From Tupaia tana (lineage: Eukaryota > Chordata > Mammalia > Scandentia > Tupaiidae), in assembly GCA_026018925.1 (NCBI GenBank), contig JAKSZU010000005.1:23996779-24060778 (forward strand): DNA of 64,000 bases, given 5' to 3'. The position numbers and the translations under genes were made by a program. Shown here piece after piece: positions 10,744 through 21,515 of this stretch (position 1 is the first letter of the stretch; every line of letters begins with the position of its first letter). Below the pieces are notes generated by a model, which worked only from the letters and a program-made list of their open reading frames with translations, did no database searches and was not told the DNA's origin.

Positions 10744-10922
10744 TTTTTTAAAAAGATTTAATTTTTATTTATCATTATTATACTTTTCAATTTGCTACAG
10801 AGTAGGTGCGCTAAGCAGAGAGAGACAGAGAGTGAGTAAGCAAGCTGCCAGGCCCAGGACTCGAACTGTGGTCAACCATATGGGAGTCCAGCGCCTCAAC
10901 CATTATAACACTTGCTGGCCCC
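10744..10922 (-). mobile_element. tRNA-type SINE, short form
   Basis: Minus-strand copy from a T/A-rich tail to the complement of the head (cacttgctggcccc). Confidence 0.83.
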
Positions 10923-10951
10923 AAGCATTATGGAATTTTAGAACTGAAAAA

Positions 10952-11001
10952 TGACCTCAAGGATTGTTGTATTTGTTTTTCATAAATTCAAAGGATTAAA
11001 A
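10952..11001. repeat. 50-bp direct repeat flanking the inserted CpG-island block, left copy
   Basis: 'tgacctcaaggattgttgta' through 'attcaaaggattaaaa' recurs at 13292-13341 with about three differences. The two copies bracket two SINEs plus the second CpG-island block. At 50 bp it is far longer than a retrotransposon target repeat. Confidence 0.9.
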
Positions 11002-11014
11002 CACACAAAGTTGG

Positions 11015-11251
11015 GCAACCAGCAGTTAGCATAATGGCTATATCGCTAGACTCCCATGTAGTCAAGTGCGGTTCGTGTCCCGGACCCAGTGGCTTAAAAC
11101 TCACGCCGGGCACATGTGTGTGCGTGCCCAAGATCCTGAGAGGAGAATGGAGGAAAAGGGATTGCGGCGTGGCCATCCCCCGAGGGGAGATTTCTCGCTT
11201 TCTGTCTCTGTCTCTCTTTGTCTCTTTGTCTGGCGAGCACACAAGCCCTAT

Positions 11252-11283
<32 letters not shown>
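11015..11283 (+). mobile_element. tRNA-type SINE, long form
   Basis: Full-length copy with target repeat acacacaaagttggg at 11000-11014 and near 11288-11303, and a long A-tail. Confidence 0.92.
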
Positions 11284-11287
<4 letters not shown>

Positions 11288-11303
11288 ACACACACAAAGT
11301 TGG

Positions 11304-11392
11304 GAGCAACAGTTGACATAATGGCTATGTCGCTGGACTCCCATGTGGTCAACCGCAGTTAAGAGTCCGGGACCCAGGGTCTTAAACTCACT
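11304..11392 (+). mobile_element. tRNA-type SINE, 3' half missing
   Basis: It contains only the tRNA-like half (agcaacagttgacataatgg to ggtcttaaactca). It is joined directly to the start of the second CpG-island block without an A-tail, so it marks the duplication junction. Confidence 0.8.
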
Positions 11393-11964
11393 CACAGACA
11401 TAGTACCCCTGCTCTTGTGAAATTTACAGTGTAGTAAACAGACATTAAACAAACACAATATACATTTATATAGTGCTATACTATTAAATGCCAATGATAA
11501 TAACGTTTTGGGAGATTAGTGAAAGGCACTGGACATTTAAACTGAAATATGAAGCAGGAGAATGAGGCAGGCAGAGAGGGGAGGAATCTTTAAGTCACCG
11601 AAAACAGTAAAAACCTAGTCTTGTAGAAGGTCCAAGTGACTAGAGCCTCTTGAGGAGACAGAGGCTGGTGGGTGCAGTCAGAGCCACTCTTCAAAGAGAG
11701 ATCTTGCAAGAGCTGGAAACCATATAAGGATTTCAGGTCTTTACCTAAAATGCAACGGGGAAGTCAGCCACGAGATTTAAACAGAATTCAAGTCATTTAC
11801 CAAAGCCCCCACTTCTTCATTACCCTAGGTTGCCTAAAACGTGTCGGGTCTAATATACTCACTGCAGAGGAAGAGTTCAAAAACAGACTTTACGAATATG
11901 AAAAACAAGGAAAACGTTTCTGGAAATCTGACAGATTAGAGGGCTGATAGATTAGAGGGCTGTG

Positions 11965-12765
11965 TCTGAACCGCCATGAGCCCCAGAAAACCGAGAAGCT
12001 GAGGCGAGCGCGTGGCTCGCGGTTCTCCGCAGGGCGGTCGCGGCTGGCGGGACCTCAGGTGGACCGAGGGCTGGAGAGCGCGCGGGCTGACCTGCTCTAC
12101 AGCCAGGTGGGCTGAGCGCCTCACGCCGTGCCCCGCGAGCCCGCGGTCACGCCCAGGGGGACCACCAACCGCCTCGAAGAAGATTCTGAGCTGTCTTTGA
12201 GGTGCGCGCACACGCACGCACGCGCGCACACGCACACACGGGCTCAACGCACACACGGGCTCGCGCACGCGCACTGTGTGAACGGGCCTGAACCCGGCCG
12301 AGCGTCAGGATTGGGCCTCGTCCGCTGCGGTCGCCGGATTGGCTATCACAGGAGCTGCGGCGCCGCCAGACGGGAGCGGCGCGTTACCCCGGCTGGCGAT
12401 CGGGGGGTCGCTAGAGTGCAGGCTGCAAGGAGCTGGGGGAAGCGCCAGGGACTGTGCCTCCCCGCCCACGGCTCTTTCACCCACTGACCGTTGGGCCCTC
12501 AACCGAAACTAGTTTGGGAGCTGGAGCTGTCCTCGCCCTCCTTTCAGCCACCTGTGGGGCCACGGGCCAGAAAACAGCTTGTACCGCCGTCGTGGGCCAT
12601 CCCGAACTTCAGAGGGAGAATCGGGTGCGAGACAGACGGAAAGAAAAAGGGACTAGAAAATTAAGCTGGCATGGAAAGGGTTTGGACCGTTTTCGTTGTC
12701 AGGCAAGACTGATAAATCACAGGAACCGCAAAATGCGCTTCTTGGCATGGCTAGTGGGGCCGGTA
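11965..12765. promoter_or_regulatory. Intronic CpG island with promoter-like sites, copy 2
   Basis: It keeps the inverted CCAAT box (near 12337), the GC box at ccccgcccac (near 12460) and the candidate donor ggccg|gtaagaatg (12761). One GC box has changed to acgggagcggcgcg. Near identity suggests both islands were recently equivalent; whether either is active cannot be seen from sequence. Confidence 0.55.
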
Positions 12766-12949
12766 AGAATGTCAGCTCAAGAGTTTTGGCGTGTGAGACA
12801 AATCGTGCCTCTTATTTTTCTGAGTCTCAGATTAATTCCTGACATCTCTGAGCCACACACAACCCACCTTTCCTTCCTCTGTTCCCTTCCCAGGGATTAG
12901 GCTAAATGCTGGAAACTTATGCAGTGTCATGGTATGTTGATGGTGTTAG

Positions 12950-13050
12950 CTTACTCAGGGTTACAGTGCCAACAAGTGGCAAAGTCAGGATTCAAAGCCA
13001 GATCAGGATTCAAACCCAGAGCTCTTGGACTCCAAAATGCTCTGGAACAG
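12950..13050 (-). repeat. MIR core fragment, copy 2
   Basis: Counterpart of 7660-7760. Confidence 0.5.
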
Positions 13051-13291
13051 TATGCTGGACTCCTCTCTGCAATGTTCTGCCCACCCAATCTGAAGCCAGG
13101 TTAGACCACAGTGCCTTGAAGTACAAAGCACACTGTACAGTAGGAGTCAAAAATTGGAACTAGAAATCAACATGTGCTCTAAAACAAGACTCTGCAGGTT
13201 TCTGGGCATCATTTTCCTCATCTGAATTGACATGTGGTAGGACCCATCAATGTCCACAGTCTCTACTAGCCCTAATAGGAATTCCAGAGTG

Positions 13292-13341
13292 TGACCTCAA
13301 GGATTGATGTATTTGATTTTCACAAATTCAAAGGATTAAAA
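13292..13341. repeat. 50-bp direct repeat flanking the inserted CpG-island block, right copy
   Basis: Partner of 10952-11001; see there. Confidence 0.9.
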
Positions 13342-14273
13342 TGGCAACAGTCTTGAGGTAAATTGTGTGAACTTTTGACATGTCTAATCCTTGCAGAGAT
13401 TGTTTTTATCTGATTTTATCTGATTCTTTCCTCCACCTTCTGACCACCCAAGGAGAAATGAGTAGAACCTGCAGCAAGATGGCAAAAGAACATTACAAAG
13501 AAATGCAAAGGAGGGAAGACACAGGTACCTGGGCCATATTAGAGGCTTAGTGCAGGCTGCTCTCCTAGCCCCTAAAGCCTCTTCTGCCTCAGGGGTCTGT
13601 CACCTGGCCAGGAGAGGAGGCTCTCAGTGGCTCCAAGGCTCAACTCAGGGAAGGGACTGAGGACCACAAGCTGAGATAGGGTTCAATGGTTGGACTCAGA
13701 CAGAGAATAGGAGGGGATATAGGAAAGGTAAAAGGAAAAGAAGGGGAAAAAAGGAAGTGGAGGAGGATGGGGGGATCCACCTGTGAGTGTCTAGGCTCAA
13801 GAGCAGCTGCCCTCTGACCAGAGAAGAGCCTCCTGACCAGTGAAACCTTAATGTTCCCCTCAGTCTGACAAATTTAGGACATATTTCTCCCTGACTTCAG
13901 ATACCCTGGCCTCCTTTTTATTCTCCCTAAAGTAAAACATTTACTTCAGAAAATGTGACATTATAAATTCTCTCTCTGACCCCTTTCAAATGTGTATAAA
14001 TGTCCTTAAAAGCCTTGGCAGTCTTAAGACCGAGGAAATGTCTTTCTCAAGGATCTAGGGCATTGCTTTGAAATGCTGCCAGAAAGGAAAATGTGTCTTT
14101 ATCTCTCAGTCTCTGAGAGGTAGGAGTCTAACTTCAGTGGCTCCAAATTGTTAAACCATCTTCTGTCATAAAGAGAAAGTTCACTTTTTCTTTAGGTAAA
14201 GCCAATTAGCAAACATGGGTGGCCTACAACTCTTCTCCCATCCCCATTCATGTTTTAAGAATTGTCCACACAG
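13342..14273. other. No gene seen; unique intronic sequence
   Basis: About 930 bp with no exon-like conservation and no repeat family I can name. A purine-rich patch lies at 13710-13780. Confidence 0.5.
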
Positions 14274-15715
14274 AACCAGCAGATAGTGTAATGGCTACAT
14301 CACTGGACTCCCATGTAGTCAACCACAGTTTGAGTCCCAGACCTAGTGGTGCCGGAGACCTGCTCCAGCCGGGGTGGGCTGAGGCTAATACACGCGAAGG
14401 CGATGCAAGCGGGAAGGAATTCAGGCAGAGACCTCGATGCCCTTCAGCATGTTCTCAGCCGACTACAGCCAGAGCAAGCTCAAGACTGCAGCCTCTATGG
14501 CTAGGAGACATACGTATTTATTATTGAGGGAGTTTTACAGCAGTAGGATGGGTGAGGGGAAGTAAAAGATTTTACTCTAAAAAGTAAAGTATTCAAAGCA
14601 TAGGAACAATAATCATAAAACATGGTGTCTGTTTTGTTTGGGTATAAACAGTCATAATCCTCTGGACGAAGGAGTCCATTTGTCTGGTGCATTCTCTTCT
14701 TAGATCTTGATTACCAGGAAAGGACTTTTGGTGAGGGGGCTCTCATGAATCTTGATAACCTCACCCAGGCCAGCTTGATGACTTCAGCCCCAGGTGAGCT
14801 TGAGAACTTCAGCCTCAGTCTAGGGTGGCAGTGGATTGCTGGTTACAAAGGCCTAGATAGAAATCCTGTCCGGTTAAGTAAAGACAAGGTTAATATATAC
14901 TAAAGTGGAATATCTATATTATCTCTGGGGTAAGCAGTTTAATGACTGACCTAAAGGTTATTGTGTATTTGTGACCCTCTACATGCTGTTCTATACAATG
15001 GCTGTGGCTCTGTGAGCGGCAATCTTCCCTTGTCCTGATATCAAAGGAGACCCATGGTCTTTGTTTGGGGTAACAGTACCTCTTGGAAGAGTCCTTGAGC
15101 CCCTCCCAGCTACTGAGGTCCTTTCACCAATTTAGTAGCTTTCCATTAACCCAAAACTTTCTAATGCTATCTATGTAATCCCCAGTAGGAGAAGTGAATG
15201 CAGCATTCTTTACTGACATTTTCCAGGCGGGTGGGGTGAGTCTCATGAGAGTAATTCTCATTCGCAACTGCCTTAGGGATCTACATTCCTTTATTATTAT
15301 TATAGAAGTTACAGTAAGGCTGGGGGTGTTATTTTGCCCTTATGGGGTACCTTCAGTAAAGCTCATAGCAGAGAAATTGAGCACAGACCAGTACAGCAAC
15401 ACAGTAGAAAACTGGAGCTCGTAACTGTTGGCCTTGCTTACAAATTCTTCTCAGTCTAGCTTTGCTTAGACATGAGAGGCAGCTCCCCATGTTCTGCCTG
15501 TGCTGACTGTATGGCTTCCACCACAGTGGCTTAAAGTCACACTGGGTACATGTGCGTACGTGCCCAAGATCCCAAAGAGGAGAATGGAGGAGAAGGGGTT
15601 GCAGCGTGGCCATTCCCCCAGAGGAGGGGAGATTTCTCACTTTGTGTCTCTCTGTCACTCTGTCTTTCTGGCGAGTGCACGTGCCCTATAGCAAAAACCT
15701 CTGAAAAGAAAAAAG
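14274..15715 (+). mobile_element. tRNA-type SINE, long form, split by a solo LTR
   Basis: The head half is 14274-14349 (gaaccagcagatagtgtaat ... cagacctagtgg). The body resumes at 15526-15715 (gtggcttaaagtcacactgg ... ccctatagcaaaaacctctg). The interrupting element fits the SINE consensus precisely between 'gtgg' and 'cttaaa'. Confidence 0.88.
14350..15525 (-). mobile_element. Solo LTR of an endogenous retrovirus, fossil
   Basis: A 1176-bp insertion with ends TG...CA, flanked by the 4-bp repeat gtgg (14346-14349 and 15526-15529). On the minus strand a TATA-like motif and an AATAAA signal (near 14528) precede a GC-richer end finishing ggagcaggtctccggca, which is typical R/U5 order. The 4-bp target repeat favours a gammaretrovirus-like (ERV1) origin. 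It looks whole from end to end as a solo LTR, carries no coding region, and is younger than the SINE it splits. Confidence 0.7.
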
Positions 15716-16039
15716 AATTTAATGCTGAATAAAGCAAGCCAGACTATGGAAGTCCATAACAAAATACTAGCAAACTAATTCAGCAACATATTCAAAGAAT
15801 TATATATCACGATCAAGTGGGAGTTATTCCTGGAAGACAAGCATTTCTCAATATATGAAAATCAATGGGTATGATAGACCATACTAATAGAACAAAAGGG
15901 GAAAAATCACATAATCATCTCAGCTGATGCAGAAAAAACAATTCACAAAATTCAATAGCTTTACATGATAAAAACACTCAATAAATTAGAAATAAAGGAA
16001 ACGTAATTAATATAATAAAAGCCTGAGATTAAAAATCCA

Positions 16040-16157
16040 TAGCAGAAGACTCCCAGTTCAATCCAGAGACCTACTTGATTATGCCAGGCATGTGCCCATG
16101 TCCAGGGATGGCTGGAGCCTGGGAGTGCATTACTGCTTCAAGATTCCGTTAACGATT

Positions 16158-16198
<41 letters not shown>

Positions 16199-16215
16199 AG
16201 AAGAGATAACTAAAT
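16040..16215 (+). mobile_element. SINE type C, 3' part, with (CT)n
   Basis: Contains 'tatgccaggcatgtgcccat' and a ggctggagcctggg block, then a (CT)n run at 16158-16195. Inserted in the old L1. Confidence 0.55.
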
Positions 16216-16284
16216 TTTTAAAACGCACACAGTGGACATTATATTCAATAGGGAAAGATTAAAGTTTGCTCTAAGATATGGATT

Positions 16285-16545
16285 AAGGCTCAGTTCTGTG
16301 CCCTCATGGTTAAAGGAGCTGGATACCACATGGCCAACCATGGTTCAAATTCTAGGCCCAGCAGCTTTATAAACATACCAGGCACATGTGCCTGTGTGCC
16401 AAAATTCTGACAGGATGGAGAAATGGAAGAGAAGGGACTGCAGCATTACCATGCCCCCATTGCAGGGGGCTTTCTCCCTTTCTCTTTCTGTCTCTCTTGG
16501 GCAAGCTCATGTATCCTCAGACAATTAAAAAAAAAAAAATCTCAG
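16285..16545 (+). mobile_element. SINE of the 'cagacaatt'-ending subtype
   Basis: Head cagttctgtgccctcatggt, body with 'aaattctgacaggatggag', end tcctcagacaattaaaaa. Same subtype as 547-1356 and 31430-31680. Inserted in the old L1. Confidence 0.72.
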
Positions 16546-16689
16546 CATCAAGACAAGACTACTTTTACTACTTTTATTTAACATAGTACTGGAAGTTCTA
16601 GCTACAACAATTAGTCAAGGGGATGAAATAAAAGGGATCCAAATTGGAAAGGAAGAAATAAAAATAGTTTTGTACCCAGTTAATGGTGC

Positions 16690-16950
<261 letters not shown>

Positions 16951-17220
16951 ATGTATTTTTCTGTTTTTCTATGCAAAAATGCATCAAGATTTTCCAACAG
17001 ACCATTATTCCTGTTTCCAGACGACATGAACTTACATGTAAAACCCGTAAAGAATCAAACAAAAATGGTATTTCCTCCCACCAACTAACTAATCAATTCA
17101 GCAAAGTTGCAGGATAAAAGAATCAACATACAAAAATCAGTTAGGTTTCTGTACACTAACAATGAACAATTTGAAAAGGATATTAAGTAAAAAAATCTCA
17201 TTTAAAAAATAATGCTTAGA

Positions 17221-17478
17221 GGGACCAGCAGTTAGCGTAATGGCTATGTCACTGGACTCCCATGTAGTCGACCACAGTTCAAGTCCTGCACTCGGCAGCT
17301 TAAACTCACGCCGGGCGCATATGCGTGCATGCCCAAAATCCCGAGGAGAATGGAGGAGAAGGGACTGCAGCGTAGCCATCCACCCTGGGGGATGATTTCT
17401 CACTTTCTGTCTCTCTCTCTCTCTCTGTTTTTCTGGCGAGCGCACGCGCCATATAGCGAAAACCTCTCCAAAATAAAT
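17221..17478 (+). mobile_element. tRNA-type SINE, long form, target of the young L1
   Basis: Full copy. Its 5' target repeat aaaataatgcttaga is at 17206-17220. Its 3' repeat was cut by the L1, leaving aaataatgct before the L1 and ...aataatgcttagaaag after it (24075 onward). Tail (AAAT)n. Confidence 0.9.
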
Positions 17479-17500
17479 AAATAAATAAATAAATAATGCT
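17479..17500 (+). repeat. Target-site duplication of the young L1, 5' copy
   Basis: 22-bp repeat aaataaataa...taatgct, identical to 24061-24082. Confidence 0.85.
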
Positions 17501-17501
17501 G

Positions 17502-17868
17502 CAGCAGTTCCGGACACCAGGTAGACTGAGGTTGCAGGCCCGACCACTCCGAACCTCCGCGTACCCCCACCATTCTTCCTCCTTGGACCCCAGGTTTGTT
17601 GTCTGGGACTTTAAGAAAAACTGCCACCCCATCCCACCCGCAAACCGGACCGAGCCGGCCAGCAGTTCCAGACACCAGGAGGACTGAGGCTGCAGGCCCG
17701 ACCCCTCCGAACCTCTGCGTACCCCCACCATTCTTCCTCCTTGGACCCCAGGTTGGTTGTCTGGGACTTTAAGATGAACTCCCACCCCATCCCACCCGCA
17801 CCCGGACGGAGCCGGCCAGCAGTTCCGGACACCAGGCAGACTGAGACCGCAGGCCCAACAAAGCTGGT
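17502..17868 (+). repeat. L1 5'UTR promoter monomers, about 2.3 tandem copies
   Basis: Units begin with 'cagcagttcc' at 17502, 17660 and 17817, giving periods of 158 and 157 bp; the third is partial. Each full unit contains 'cacccccaccattcttcctc' or a near variant and 'ttgtctgggactttaaga'. Tandem 5'UTR monomers are known as promoter units of mouse L1. Here the monomer sequence is unrelated to any I recognise. Confidence 0.9.
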
Positions 17869-18203
17869 CCTGTCACTCATCATCTGGCCCTTGCCCACTA
17901 GCCTTTGGACTCTTTGAATATTGGTGATTTGAATAGCGTGTGGCGCGCTTTGCGCGCCGCGCGATTTCCTTTTTTCATTATTCTTTGCTCTTGAGGTGTT
18001 GCTTATTAGGTCAGTTGGAGGCTCACCGCTGCTTAGAAACAGGGAGGACCTTGGGCCATCCAGGACTAGTTGCAACTGTTAATGGTAATTGTGAGCAACA
18101 GATAGGCCAATCATAAGAGAAATCATCAAATTTCTAATCCTGTACAACTTATAACACTCAGAGATACCTTAAATAAGTTAGGAAGCAACATATAGAGTAC
18201 CTG
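17869..18203 (+). promoter_or_regulatory. L1 5'UTR, non-monomer part with CpG-rich hairpin
   Basis: Contains a CpG-dense perfect inverted repeat ggcgcgc-ttt-gcgcgcc at 17942-17958, followed by gcgcg. It lies between the monomers and ORF1, where an internal promoter or RNA structure might be. Confidence 0.6.
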
Positions 18204-19168
18204 ATGACCAGAAACAATCGTAGAGGCTCAAGAAATATGAGCAACCAACAAAAGGCCTCTCCCTCAAGGGAAATCATCAAGGCTACATCACCCACAGTCA
18301 ATACAGTGGACGTCGTGGACATGTCAGATAAGGAATTCAGAATATTTGTAGTGACCAAACTAACTGAGATGGAAGAGAAAAGAGACAAGGAGCTCCAGGA
18401 GATGAGGAAGTCCTTTCATGATTTGAAAGAAGAAATGGATACCTTAAACAAGAACCAGATGGAACTTCTAGGATAGAAGAATGTGATACAGGAAATCAAA
18501 ATCTCCCTTGAAAGTATTAAAAGTAGGTTAGACCAGGCAGAAGATCGAATCTCTAATGTAGAAGACAAAACATCTGACCTAGAAAAAAGTACCAAGAAGA
18601 TTGAGAAAACAACCATGAAAAATGAGGACAACATACGAGGAATACCGGATACCATCAAGCGCCTCAACATCCGGATAATTGGTATTCCAGAAGAGGAAGA
18701 AAATAATAAGGGCCTAGATAATTTATTCCATGAAATCCTGGAAGAAAACTTTCCAAACCTAGAAAGGTATTCAAATATCCAGACCCAAGAAATACATAGG
18801 ACCCCAAGTAGAATCAACCCAAGAAGATCCTCTCCAAGGCACATCATAGCCAGACTGGCAAAAACAACAAAGACAAGATACTAAAGTTGGCAAGAGGGAA
18901 ACATCAAGTTACTTACAAAGGTCACCCTTTCAGGCTTACATCGGATCTCTCAGCGGAAACAATGCAGGCAAGGAAAGAATGGGGAAGTATAGTCAAAGTG
19001 CTGAGTGAAAAACAATTTCAACCAAGAATATTATACCCGGTAAAATTATCTTTCATATGGGAAAAAAAGATAAAAACATTCTCAGATAAACAAAATTTGA
19101 AGGAATTTACAAACTCCAGACCATCTCTTCAAGAGGTTCTGAAGGGAGTACTATACCAGGAAAACTAA
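18204..19168 (+). pseudogene. L1 ORF1 (RNA-binding chaperone), broken
   Basis: An N-terminal coiled-coil-like region (MSDKEFRIFVVTKLTEMEEK) leads to the RRM and C-terminal domain blocks 'ENFPNLERYSNIQTQEIHRT', 'SSPRHIIARL' and 'FRLTSDLSAETMQARKEWG'. All match the ORF1p family in order. An in-frame stop TAG lies at 18474-18476. A frameshift near 18870 moves the C-terminal domain to another frame (18887-19168, ending GVLYQEN). ORF1p normally binds L1 RNA as a trimer and aids reverse transcription. Confidence 0.9.
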
Positions 19169-19547
19169 AAAAATCAGACAGACAGTTATACGAGAACAAA
19201 AAGCAACCAAGAAAATGGATCACTTAATGATAGGATCAGGTATGGAAATATCGATAATTACACTGTGTCAATGGATTAAATTCTCCAGTTAAGAGACATA
19301 GACTGGCTGAATGGATAAGAAGACAGAAACCCTCTATCTGTTGCCTACAAGAAACTCACCTTATGGATAAAGACATACATAGACTAAATGTAAAGGGCTG
19401 GAAAAAGATATTCCATGCAAATGGAAATCAAAAAAGGGCTGGAGAAGCGATATTGATCTCAATCAAAATAGATTTCAAGACAAAGATTGTAAGAAGAGAC
19501 AAAGAAGGGCATTATATAATAGTAAATGGGGTATTCCAATGGGGTAA

Positions 19548-19693
19548 TCCTCCAATTTATTTTACCAATAAATTGGAGGACATAAAAGCAGTGAAGGTAA
19601 TTAAAGAGAATAGGACAGTGTGGAATGGGGGTGGGTGAAGAGAAGAGGATAGATATTTATAAGGGTTATAAGACATAACCCTTATGAATATCT
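19548..19693 (+). repeat. L1 3'UTR-like insertion in ORF2, bounded by two inverted repeats
   Basis: 19573-19650 closely matches the element's own 3'UTR at 23602-23680 (ggaggacataaaagcagtga; gtgaagagaagaggata). The left edge is a perfect 12-bp inverted repeat, tcctccaattta (19548-19559) against taaattggagga (19569-19580). The right edge is a 19-bp inverted repeat with one mismatch (19651-19669 against 19675-19693). The right arm continues into the normal ORF2 sequence for NIYEPN. Confidence 0.8.
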
Positions 19694-21127
19694 ATGAACC
19701 CAACTCAGGTGCACCTAAATATGTGAAGGAAAGGCTGCTGCAGCTAAAAGGAGAGATAGGGAGAAATACTATAATTGTTGGAGATCTCAACACCCCATTA
19801 TCTCCTATAGACAGATCTTCTAGACAGAAAATAAATAGAGAGATACAGGACTTAAATGATACTATAAGTCAAATGGGCTTGACAGATATCTATAGAACTT
19901 TCCACCCTACATCCACAACATATTCATTTTTCTCACCCCGACAAGGAACCTTTTCAAAGATTGATCATATGTTAGGACACAAATCAAGCCTTTACAAATT
20001 CAAAGGCATAGAAACTGTATCCAGTATCTTCTCTGACCATGATGGAATTAAACTCAAGATTAATTTCAAGAAACAACCCCGAAAATACACGACCACATGG
20101 AAATTGAACAACCTACTTCTGAATGACTTCTTCACTACTGAAGAAATTAAGGCTGAAATAAAACAATTTATGGAAACAAATGATAATGAGTACACAAGTG
20201 TCCAGAATCTATGGGACACAGCTAAAGCAGTCATAAGAGGGAAATTCATAGCAATTAGTGTGCATAAGAAAAGAATGGAAAGATGGCAAATAGATAACTT
20301 ATCATCATGCCTCAGAGAATTGGAAAAACAACAAACAAACCCCCAAAATGCCAGGCGAAAAGAAATAATAAAGATTCGAGCAGAAATAAATGAAATAGAA
20401 AATAAACGAACCATACAGAAAATAAATGAAAGTAAAAGCTGGTTCTTTGAAAAGATTAACAAGATCGACACACCACTGGCTAGACTGATCAAGAAGAAAA
20501 AAGGAAGAAACCAGATTAATCAAATATGTGATGAAACAGGCAATATTACTACAGACATAGCAGAAATACAGAATATCATTAGAGGATACTATGAGTGACT
20601 ATATGCCAACAAACAAGATAACTTGGAGGAGATGGACCAATTCCTGGATGCATATAATCTATGAAGATTGGATCAGGAGGACATAGAGAATCTGAATAGA
20701 CCCATAACAAGCCAGGAGATTGAATCAGTAATAAATAATCTCCCAACAAAGAAAAGCCCAGGTCCAGATGGCTTTACTTCTGAATTCTACAAAACTTTTA
20801 AGGAAGAGTTAACCCCTATCCTACTAAAATTATTTCTAAAGATTCAAAAGGAAGGAAACCTTCCAAATTCATTTTATGAAGCCTCCATCATCATCATCCC
20901 CCAAACAGATAAGGACATGACAAAAAAGGAAAACTATAGACCAATATCATTGATGAATATAGATGCAAAAATTCTCAACAAAATACTCGCAAATCGTATC
21001 CAACAACATATAACATCACGACCAGGTAGGCTTTATTATCAGGTATGCAAGGGTGGTTCAATATATGGAAGACCATAAATGTAATACACCACATTAACAG
21101 AAAGAAAGATAAAAACCATATGATCAT

Positions 21128-21515
21128 CTCTCCCCCCTGGGGGGTGATTTCCTGCTTTCTATCTCTCTGTCTCTCTCTCTCTGTCTGGCGAACGCACGCG
21201 CCCTATAGCAAAAACCTCTCAAAAAAAAAAAAAAAGAAAAAAAAAATTAGGGACCAGCAGTTAGTGTAATGGCTATGTCACTGGACTCCCACATAGTCGA
21301 CTGTGGTTCGAGTCCCGGACCCGGCGGCTTAAACTCACGCCGGGAGCGTGTGCGTGTGTGCCCAAGATCCTGAGAGGAGAATGGAGGAGAAGGGATTGCG
21401 GCGTGGCCATCCCCCCTGGGGGGTGATTTCCTGCTTTCTATCTCTCTGTCTCTCTCTGTCTGTCTGGCGAACGCACGCGCCCTATAGCAAAAACCTCACA
21501 AAAAAAGAAAAAAAA
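21128..21515 (+). mobile_element. Two-unit tRNA-type SINE inside L1 ORF2
   Basis: A 5'-truncated unit (21128-21246, starting tcccccctggggggtgattt) is joined through an A-rich linker to a full unit (21247-21515). Only one pair of target repeats, ccatatgatcatctc, brackets the whole (21113-21127 and 21521-21535). Both units share 'cctgctttctatctctc' and 'ggcgaacgcacgcgcc', so they moved together or arose from one source. Confidence 0.9.

Larger units (their letters stand above)
11393..13290. repeat. Duplicated CpG-island block, copy 2
   Basis: Direct copy of 6105-7996, joined at its left end to a truncated SINE and at its right end to the second 50-bp direct repeat. It carries a small extra tandem copy of 'gatagattagagggctg' near 11942. 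No LINE-style A-tail follows, so the copy moved as DNA rather than as an RNA-derived retrocopy. Confidence 0.93.

Noticed and set aside
16158-16195. CRISPR-like or other regularly spaced repeats
   Set aside because: Regular arrays here are microsatellites or L1 monomers; no spacer-repeat pattern exists.
17221-17478. SINE heads as functional tRNA genes
   Set aside because: They have A/B-box-like sequences but no complete cloverleaf with anticodon stem, and they continue into a SINE body.
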